NCBI GenBank assembly: GCA_937908115.1
Contig: CALEQZ010000050.1
Coordinates: 22,132-86,131 of the forward strand
Direction of reading: 5' to 3'
Length of the DNA stretch: 64,000 nucleotides
Origin: an uncultured Alcaligenaceae bacterium
Lineage (GTDB): Bacteria > Pseudomonadota > Gammaproteobacteria > Burkholderiales > Burkholderiaceae_B
The notes beneath the pieces are model-generated. The model did not search any database and was not told the origin of the DNA. It was given only the letters and a program-made list of their open reading frames with translations. Below are positions 56,211 through 64,000 of this stretch, one piece after another. Numbering within the stretch: position 1 is the first letter of the stretch; every line of letters begins with the position of its first letter. A program made the position numbers and the translations under genes.

Positions 56211-57899
56211 ATGTCGTCTTACGCCATCATCCCCGCACGCCGACTGTTCAGCCGTCCCGAAAGCGGCGGCGGCTGGATGCTGGCCGCCACGGCCATCGCG
56301 CTTGCGGTGCTGGCGCCGCTGCTGGCCTTGGCGTGGTCCGCCGCCGACGCCAGCCTGGACCACTGGGCGCACTTGGCCCGCTTCGTCCTACCGCAGGCAT
56401 TGACCAACACGGTGGCGCTGCTGGCCGGGGTCGGCGTGCTGGTCACGCTGCTGGGCACCGGCAGCGCATGGCTGATGGCCGCCTATGACTTTCCCACGCG
56501 GCGCGTGCTGGTGTGGGCGCTGCTGCTGCCGCTGGCAGTGCCCACCTATATCGTCGCGTTCGCCTACCTGGACCTGCTGCACCCCATTGGCCCGATCCAG
56601 ACTGCGGTGCGCGCCCTGCTCGGCTACGACAGCCCGCGCGAGTTCCGCCTGCCCGACCTACGTTCGCTCTCCGGTGTGATCTTCGTGCTGGGCTTCGTCC
56701 TGTACCCCTACGTGTACCTGAGCACGCGCGTGATGTTCATGACACAGGCGGCCAGCCTGATCGAAGCGGCGCGCACCCTGGGCACGGGCCGCTTCGGCGT
56801 GTTCTGGCGGGTGGCGCTGCCGCTGGCGCGGCCGGCCATCGCGGTGGGCGTGAGCCTGGCGCTGCTGGAGACGCTCAACGACATCGGTGCATCCGAATTC
56901 CTGGGCGTGCAGACGCTGACGGTGTCGATCTACACCACCTGGGTGACGCGCTCGGACCTGGCTGGCGCAGCGCAGATTTCGCTTGCCATGCTGGTCATCG
57001 TCGTGGCGCTGATCCTGATCGAGCGGCACGGTCGCAAGCGGCAACGCTATGCCCATGCCCAGCGCATGCGGCCCATGCAGCCACAGCGCCTGCGCGGCCC
57101 GGCAGCAGCCGCGGCGGTGGCGCTGGGCTGGATCCCGGTGCTGGTCGGCTTCGTCGCGCCGGCGCTGTACCTGGCTTGGGAAACCTACAAGCGGCTGCAC
57201 CTGGTCGGCGGCGTGTCGGCGCAATTGCTGGCCGGCGCGTTCAACACGGTGACGGTCGCGGTGGCTGCCACCGTGGTCACGCTCGCCTGCGGGCTGACGG
57301 TGGCCTGGGCAGGCCGTTCGATGCGCGAAAGCTCTCGGCTGCACGCCGGGCGCGCCTGCGCGCGAATCGCCAGCCTGGGCTACGCGGTGCCTGGTACCGT
57401 GCTGGCCATCGGCCTGCTGCTGCCGCTGACGCAGGTCGACCGCGCGCTGAACGCCATCGCCGCGTACTTCACCCACCACGCGCCCGGCCTGTTGCTGATG
57501 GGCTCGACCACGGCGCTGGTGATTGCCTACACACTGCGTTTTTTGGCGATTTCCACCGGCGCCATCGAGGCCGGCCTGGCGCGTATCCCGCCATCGCTGG
57601 AGCAGGCTTCCCGGCTGCTCGGCGAAAGCGCCTCGGGCACGCTACGGCGCGTGCACCTGCCGATGCTCCGCCCTGCCCTGGCCGCCGGGTCGCTGCTGGT
57701 GTTTGTCGACACCATGAAGGAATTACCCGCCACGCTGCTGCTGCGCCCCATGAACTTCGATACCCTGGCGACCTGGCTGTACGCCGAGGCCGCGCGCGGC
57801 ACGTACGAAGAAGGCGCCGTGGCGGCGCTGGCCATCGTGCTGGTCGGGTTGCTGCCGGTCATTCTGCTGGCCCGCACCAACCTAAAGATAGGACATTGA
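56211..57899 (+). CDS. fbpB: Ferric iron ABC transporter permease FbpB
   Basis: This 562-residue inner-membrane protein has about twelve TM segments in two halves. EAA-type ATPase-docking loops are EAARTLGTGRFGVFWRVALP in the first half and EQASRLLGESASGTLRRVHLP in the second. Such two-domain permeases serve Fe3+ import as a single subunit. The ATG at 56211 has no ribosome site but begins the usual N-terminus (SSYAIIPARRLFSR). fbpC follows directly. Confidence 0.93.
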   Translation: MSSYAIIPARRLFSRPESGGGWMLAATAIALAVLAPLLALAWSAADASLDHWAHLARFVLPQALTNTVALLAGVGVLVTLLGTGSAWLMAAYDFPTRRVLVWALLLPLAVPTYIVAFAYLDLLHPIGPIQTAVRALLGYDSPREFRLPDLRSLSGVIFVLGFVLYPYVYLSTRVMFMTQAASLIEAARTLGTGRFGVFWRVALPLARPAIAVGVSLALLETLNDIGASEFLGVQTLTVSIYTTWVTRSDLAGAAQISLAMLVIVVALILIERHGRKRQRYAHAQRMRPMQPQRLRGPAAAAAVALGWIPVLVGFVAPALYLAWETYKRLHLVGGVSAQLLAGAFNTVTVAVAATVVTLACGLTVAWAGRSMRESSRLHAGRACARIASLGYAVPGTVLAIGLLLPLTQVDRALNAIAAYFTHHAPGLLLMGSTTALVIAYTLRFLAISTGAIEAGLARIPPSLEQASRLLGESASGTLRRVHLPMLRPALAAGSLLVFVDTMKELPATLLLRPMNFDTLATWLYAEAARGTYEEGAVAALAIVLVGLLPVILLARTNLKIGH

Positions 57900-57902
57900 C
57901 CC

Positions 57903-58673
57903 GTGAGTGCCCTGCTCGAACTCGACCGCATCCGCCTGGCCTACGACACGCCGCACGGGCTGCACACCGTCGTGGACGCGCTGTCGCTCGCCCTGGACGG
58001 CGGTAGCATAGGCTGCCTGCTCGGTGCCTCCGGCTGCGGCAAGACCACGGTGCTGCGCGCCATCGCCGGCTTCGAGCCGCTGCGCGCCGGCGCCATCCGA
58101 CTGGACGGCACGGTGCTGTCTGGCGGTGGCGTGCACGTGCTGCCGGAAAAGCGCCGCGTGGGCATGATGTTCCAGGACTACGCGCTCTTTCCCCACCTGA
58201 CGGTGGGCGAGAACGTCGCGTTCGGCCTGCGGCGGCTGCCCAAGGCGCAGCGCGAGCGCCGCGTGGCCGAAATGCTCGAGCTGGTGGGGCTGAAGGACGC
58301 CGTCGACGATTACCCGCACGAGCTGTCCGGCGGCCAGCAGCAGCGCGTGGCGCTCGCCCGTGCGTTGGCGCCGGCGCCGGACCTGCTGCTGCTGGACGAG
58401 CCGTTTTCGAACCTGGACGTCGACACGCGCGAGCGCTTGGCCTTCGAGGTGCGCGACATCCTGAAGTCCACCGGCCACACCGCCATCCTGGTCACGCACA
58501 ACCAGGCCGAAGCCTTCGCCATCGCCGACCGCATCGGCGTCATGTCAGCGGGGCGGATCGTGCAATGGGATACGCCCTATAACCTGCACCATCATCCCGT
58601 CGACGGCTTCGTGGCCGACTTCATCCGCCGCGAAGCGCTGCTCGCGCAGCGCGCCGAAGCGCTGCTGCGCTAG
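57903..58673 (+). CDS. fbpC: Ferric iron ABC transporter ATPase FbpC
   Basis: This 256-residue ATPase starts at GTG (57903), three bases after the fbpB stop. It has Walker A GASGCGKTT, Q-loop MFQDYALFPHLTV, signature LSGGQQQRVALARA, Walker B LLLLDEPFSNLDV and H-loop VTHNQAEAF. It is shorter than the ~350-residue FbpC of Neisseria because the C-terminal regulatory domain is missing. It ends at ALLAQRAEALLR. Confidence 0.93.
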   Translation: MSALLELDRIRLAYDTPHGLHTVVDALSLALDGGSIGCLLGASGCGKTTVLRAIAGFEPLRAGAIRLDGTVLSGGGVHVLPEKRRVGMMFQDYALFPHLTVGENVAFGLRRLPKAQRERRVAEMLELVGLKDAVDDYPHELSGGQQQRVALARALAPAPDLLLLDEPFSNLDVDTRERLAFEVRDILKSTGHTAILVTHNQAEAFAIADRIGVMSAGRIVQWDTPYNLHHHPVDGFVADFIRREALLAQRAEALLR

Positions 58674-58682
58674 GGGCGGCCC

Positions 58683-59588
58683 TCAGGACCGCGGCTCGGG
58701 CAGCGGGATGAACTCGGTCTCGCCCGGTACGGCCACGCCGAAACGGTCACGCTGCCAGTCCTGCTTGGCCTGCTCGATGCGCTCGCGGCTGCCGGAGACG
58801 AAGTTCCACCATACATAGCGCGGCCCGTCCAAGGGCTCGCCGCCCAAGAGCGCCAGGCGCGCGCCTTGCGGCGCGGCTACCTCCACCGCCCGGCCCGGCG
58901 CAAGCACTAGCAGGCGACCCGGCTCAAAGCGCTGGCCGCCGATATCCACCGGCCCGTCGATGAGGTAAACGGCGCGCTCCTCGTGCTCGGCGGGCACGAC
59001 CAGCCGCGCGCCCGGTCGCAAGGTCGCGTCGGCGAAGAATAGGTCCGATAGCGTGGCCACGGGCGATGTCTTGCCGAACAGGCTGCCGGCGATGATGCGC
59101 GCGCGCACGCCCTCGCCTTCCTGTTCCGGCAGCGTGTAGCCGGGGTGATGGGCGAAAGCCGGCTGCGCCTCTTCGAGCGCGCGTGGCAAGCCCACCCACA
59201 TCTGCAGCCCGGCCAGACGCGCGCCGGCACTGCGCGCCTGCGGGCCCGTGCGCTCGGAATGCACGATGCCGCGCCCGGCCGTCATCCAGTTGACGTCGCC
59301 CGGATGGATGGCCTGCACGCTGCCCAAGCTATCGCGATGGACGATGGCCCCTTCGTGCAGGTAGGTGACCGTGGCCAGTCCGATGTGCGGGTGCGGCCGC
59401 ACGTCCAGGCCGCGGCCAGCCTCGAAGCGCACTGGCCCCATGTGGTCCAGGAACACGAAAGGCCCGACCATGCGCCGCTGGGCCGACGGCAGCGCGCGGC
59501 GCACTTCGAAGCCGTCGCCCAGGTCGCTGGTGCGCGGCACGACGATGGTCTGGACCGGATCGCCGGGCAAAAGGTTGGCCGATGTCAT
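58683..59588 (-). CDS. Pirin family protein
   Basis: This 301-residue protein has two cupin domains. The N-terminal one holds the pirin metal site PHPHIGLATVTYLHEGAIVHRD, plus MTAGRGIVHSER. Bacterial pirins bind iron or nickel; some have quercetinase activity, others act with enzymes of central metabolism, so the role is open. It ends 9 bases from fbpC (convergent). A second pirin gene lies upstream on the same strand. Confidence 0.92.
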   Translation of the reverse strand: MTSANLLPGDPVQTIVVPRTSDLGDGFEVRRALPSAQRRMVGPFVFLDHMGPVRFEAGRGLDVRPHPHIGLATVTYLHEGAIVHRDSLGSVQAIHPGDVNWMTAGRGIVHSERTGPQARSAGARLAGLQMWVGLPRALEEAQPAFAHHPGYTLPEQEGEGVRARIIAGSLFGKTSPVATLSDLFFADATLRPGARLVVPAEHEERAVYLIDGPVDIGGQRFEPGRLLVLAPGRAVEVAAPQGARLALLGGEPLDGPRYVWWNFVSGSRERIEQAKQDWQRDRFGVAVPGETEFIPLPEPRS

Positions 59589-59630
59589 GACAGGCTCCTT
59601 GGCGTTGCGTGGTTGGGGCGTGCGGCCGCC

Positions 59631-60329
59631 TCAGGCCAGGTCGAAAAGCAGCACTTCCGCGCCTTCGCCCTGGTCCAGGACGATGCGCGGCTCGTCGGTC
59701 ACCGCCGCGGCGTCGCCGGCCTTGAGCATGTGGCCGTTGACCGCCAGGCGCCCACGAGCGATGTGCACCCAGGCGCGCCGCCCCGGCGCGAGCGCATGCT
59801 CGGCGCTTTCCGCGCCGTCGAAGCGGCCAATGTAGAGCGCGGCATCCTGGTGGATGCGCATCGCGCCCTCGGCACCGTCTGGCGAGGCCACGCAGCGCAG
59901 CCGTCCGTGCCGGCTGGCGTCATCGAGCTCCAATTCCTCGTACTCGGGCGCGATGCCGTGCACATCCGGCTCGATCCAGATCTGCAGCAAATGCGTCGTC
60001 TGGTCCGGCAAGGGATTGAATTCCGAATGCCGGATGCCGCGACCCGCGCTCATGCGCTGCACGTTGCCCGGCCGGATGACCGAGCCGTTGCCCATGCTGT
60101 CGCGGTGGGCGATGGCGCCGTCCAGCACATAGGTGAGGATCTCCATGTCGCGGTGGCCGTGCATGCCAAAGCCCGTGCCCGGCGCGATGTGGTCTTCGTT
60201 GATGACCACTAGCGGGCCGAACCCCATGAAATCCGGGTGATAGTAGTTCGCGAACGAAAACGTATGGCGGGTTTGCAGCCATCCGTGGTTGGCCTGGCCG
60301 CGCGCTTCGCTCAGCCGCAAGGTGATCAT
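59631..60329 (-). CDS. Pirin family protein, quercetinase-like (YhhW type)
   Basis: This 232-residue protein is a shorter pirin resembling E. coli YhhW/YhaK. It has LQTRHTFSFANYYHPDFMGFGPL, the metal site FGMHGHRDMEILTYVL.., and MSAGRGIRHSEFNP. GGAG precedes the ATG at 60329. It is divergent from a LysR regulator, an arrangement also seen for yhaK-yhaJ. Likely a metal-dependent dioxygenase or redox-linked protein. Confidence 0.92.
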   Translation of the reverse strand: MITLRLSEARGQANHGWLQTRHTFSFANYYHPDFMGFGPLVVINEDHIAPGTGFGMHGHRDMEILTYVLDGAIAHRDSMGNGSVIRPGNVQRMSAGRGIRHSEFNPLPDQTTHLLQIWIEPDVHGIAPEYEELELDDASRHGRLRCVASPDGAEGAMRIHQDAALYIGRFDGAESAEHALAPGRRAWVHIARGRLAVNGHMLKAGDAAAVTDEPRIVLDQGEGAEVLLFDLA

Positions 60330-60413
60330 GGCAATCTCCGTTTTCTGAAAATGAATGATTGATTGCCATTCTGCCGTGTAATGGCGGTCTAGGCGCTGAA
60401 ATGCCTTGACGAT

Positions 60414-60436
60414 ATCATTCGAATAAACTGAATGAT
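60414..60436. promoter_or_regulatory. Candidate LysR operator before the pirin and lysR genes
   Basis: ATCATTC (60414-60420) and GAATGAT (60430-60436) form a perfect inverted repeat with a 9-base spacer. They lie 5 bases before the lysR start. Further ATGATTG-like motifs occur near 60349-60368 in the same gap. Confidence 0.5.
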
Positions 60437-60441
60437 CATCG

Positions 60442-61353
60442 ATGCGCGCCCTGACTCCCGACCTGCTCGTCCTCATCGACGCAATCGCGCGCCACGGCAG
60501 CTTTGCGCGCGCCGCGCGCGAGCTGGGCAAGGCGCCGTCGGCAGTTACCTATGCCGTACGCAAGCTCGAAGACGACCTGGATGCCCTGCTGTTCGACCGC
60601 AGTGGCCACCGCGCGCGCCTGACGCCTGCTGGCGCGGAACTCCTACGCGAAGGCCGGCTGTTGCTGCACTCCATGGACGAATTGGCCAACCGCGTGCGGC
60701 GCGTGGCCACGGGCTGGGAAGCCGAACTGCGCATCGCCGTCAGCGCGGCGCTGCCCTGGCAGCCCCTGTACGACCTGATCGCGCAGTTTCATGAGCTCCC
60801 CGGCCACACGCGCCTGCGCTTTTCCACCGAGGTGCTCAGCGGCAATTGGGATGCGCTGGCCGGTGGCCGCACCGACCTGGTCATTGGTGCCGACGGCGCC
60901 GGCGCCCCGGCCGGGGATTTCCAGGCCCGGCCCATGGGACGGCTGCGCTTTGCCTTTTGCGTGGCGCCGCACCACCCGCTGGCCCGGGCGCGCCAGCCGC
61001 TGACCAGCGCCGACATCGTTGCCCATTGCGCGGTATCACTGGCCGACACCACCCACCATTTGCCGCCGGCCACGCGCGGACTGCTGGCCGCGCAGCGCAC
61101 GCTGGTCGTGCCCAGCATGCAAGAAAAAATCGAAGCGCAGATACGCGGGCTGGGATGCGGCTACCTGCCGCGCCCGCTCGCCCGCCCGTATCTGGCGCGC
61201 GGCCTGCTGGTAGAGCTGGCCACGGCCGACGGCGTGCCGCTCGAAGAAGAACTGGTCTACGCCTGGCGCGGCCGCGCCCAAGGCGAGGCGCTCAAGTGGT
61301 GGCTGCAGAAGCTGCAGTCGCCCCGGCTGTGCCGAAAGCTGCTGGGCGACTGA
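60442..61353 (+). CDS. LysR-family transcriptional regulator
   Basis: This 303-residue regulator has the LysR HTH (residues 6-60, with GSFARAARELGKAPSAVTYAV) and an effector domain ending in a C-terminal WWLQKLQS. It is divergent from the YhhW-like pirin gene and probably regulates it, as YhaJ does with yhaK. It is convergent with ntrC, 13 bases apart. Confidence 0.92.
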   Translation: MRALTPDLLVLIDAIARHGSFARAARELGKAPSAVTYAVRKLEDDLDALLFDRSGHRARLTPAGAELLREGRLLLHSMDELANRVRRVATGWEAELRIAVSAALPWQPLYDLIAQFHELPGHTRLRFSTEVLSGNWDALAGGRTDLVIGADGAGAPAGDFQARPMGRLRFAFCVAPHHPLARARQPLTSADIVAHCAVSLADTTHHLPPATRGLLAAQRTLVVPSMQEKIEAQIRGLGCGYLPRPLARPYLARGLLVELATADGVPLEEELVYAWRGRAQGEALKWWLQKLQSPRLCRKLLGD

Positions 61354-61366
61354 GCTGCCCGGGACC

Positions 61367-62799
<1,433 letters not shown>

Positions 62800-62803
<4 letters not shown>

Positions 62804-63852
62804 ACGCCCTCCATGGGCAGTACCAGGCGGAATTCCGTTTGCCCGGGACGGGATTCGAATTCGATGATGCCACCGTGCTGCTGCACGAAGTCTTGCGCCA
62901 GGCTCAGGCCCAGCCCGGTCCCCCCTGCGCGGCCGGTGACCAGCGGATGGAAAATGCGCTCGCGCAGCGACTCGGGCACGCCCGGCCCGTTGTCGCACAC
63001 CGCCACGACCACCGCCAGCCGGTGCTGCCGGTGCGCAAGCATCACCCGCCTGGCCACGCGCGTGCGCAGCACGATCTGCGCGTTCGGCGTCGGGTGCGGC
63101 TGCGTCAGCGCCTGCGCGGCGTTGCGTGCGACGTTAAGCAGGGCCTGGATCAGCCGCTCGGCGTCGGCGCGGATTTCGGGCACCGACGCGTCGTAGTCGC
63201 GCACGATGGCCACGTCCTGGCGAAACTCCGCCTGGATGAGCGCGTGCACGCGTTCGCAGATTTCGTGGATGTTCACCACGCGGGTGTTCAGCGGCACGCG
63301 ATGCGGCGCGGCCAGCCGGTCGACCAGCGCCTGCAGCCGGTCGGCCTCGGAGATGATCACGCGCGTGTATTCGGTCAGCGCCGCATCCGGCAGTTCCGCC
63401 TCGAGCAGCTGGGCCGCCCCGCGCAAGCCCCCCAGCGGATTCTTGACCTCATGCGCCAGGTTGCGCAGCAGTTCGCGCTGGGTTTCGACCTCTTCCAGCA
63501 GGCGGTGGTTGCGGTCGGCCAGCATGCGCTGTTCGATCTCGCGCACTTCCAGCAGCGCCGGCCAGGGCTGGTCGGTCAGCGCCACCGTCGTGGCCGTGAC
63601 CTGCACGCTGTCATAGCCGCGCCGCGCCGACGCCAGCTGGCGCCGGTCGGCGAACCGCCCCGCGCACGCCTGCTCGATGGACTGCTGCAGCTCGTCATCC
63701 TCGTCGAAGAGCGCCGCGGCCCGCTGGCCGATCATCTGCTTGCGCGAGCGCCCGAACAAATCCTCGGCCGCGGCGTTCGCATATTCCACCTTGCCTGCTG
63801 CAGACAGCAGCAGCACGGAGGTAGCCAGCAGGTCAAACGCTTCGACATCCAT
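62800..63852 (-). CDS. ntrB: Nitrogen regulation sensor kinase NtrB (GlnL)
   Basis: This 350-residue cytoplasmic histidine kinase phosphorylates NtrC and is controlled by PII. It has an N-terminal PAS domain (LATSVLLLSAAGKVEYANAA), the H-box NLAHEVKNPLGG with His134, N-box LNVARNAAQA, and G-boxes DNGPGVPE and GGTGLGLSLAQ. The ATG at 63852 gives the length of E. coli GlnL (349); an ATG at 63891 adds 13 residues. Bases 63853-64000 upstream show no gene; glnA would be expected further on. Confidence 0.94.
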
Positions 63853-64000
63853 GTGCGCACCACTTACGCGGTCGGCCGCAGCCGCCGCCATTGCGTTCCG
63901 ATACGGCGCGGCGCTGCCTGCGCCGCGGCCAGGACGCACGCCCTGCCTCGCCCGGCCGCTGGCGGGGCTTGCGCCGAGGCGGCCGCGCGCGCGGGCATAC

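Overview
The window is GC-rich, densely packed bacterial chromosome. Gene content and order (ubiA next to proC, recG-oxyR-dps, ntrBC, several tripartite-tricarboxylate 'Bug' receptors, AtuA-type genes) point to a betaproteobacterium of the order Burkholderiales, most like Alcaligenaceae such as Bordetella or Achromobacter. This assignment rests on family recognition only. I see no rRNA, tRNA, CRISPR array, transposase or prophage.

Region 1 (1-12742) is a six-gene alpha-glucan and trehalose operon on the + strand: treS-maltokinase fusion (5' end outside the window), glgB, glgX, treZ, malQ and treY. All five junctions are 4-base ATGA overlaps. Region 2 (12776-17030) holds a response-regulator sigma-54 activator, a divergent receiver-less sigma-54 activator and a sigma-54 factor (rpoN paralogue) directly behind the latter. 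Both activators carry altered GAFTGA loops. This is the most unusual unit in the window.

Region 3 (17055-22319) has an EpsC-type serine acetyltransferase, an aldo/keto reductase, a TetR regulator divergent from a 14-TM drug exporter, and an EamA permease. Region 4 (22316-27677) looks like a D-amino-acid derivative locus: N-carbamoyl-D-amino acid hydrolase, LysR regulator, Bug receptor, D-aminoacylase and Asp/Glu racemase. Region 5 (27699-32462) has a PQQ-type sugar dehydrogenase, a GST, an unknown membrane protein, and a TetR regulator with two matching palindromes, one before its own gene and one before a 5'-frameshifted dehydrogenase.

Region 6 (32585-46403) is transport and core metabolism: livKHMGF, a queuosine-precursor transporter, proC, ubiA, ugpBAEC and an orphan second branched-chain amino acid binding protein. 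Region 7 (45900-49967) is recG-oxyR-dps plus ridA. Region 8 (50010-53840) is a LysR-controlled split AtuA pair with a Bug receptor. Region 9 (53972-58673) is fpr divergent from an iron-regulated fbpABC importer, with a good Fur box. Region 10 (58683-61353) has two pirins and a LysR regulator. The window ends with ntrC-ntrB (61367-63852).

Three ABC importers here (liv, ugp, fbp) each have strong stem-loops between the binding-protein gene and the first permease gene, a common design for making excess binding protein.
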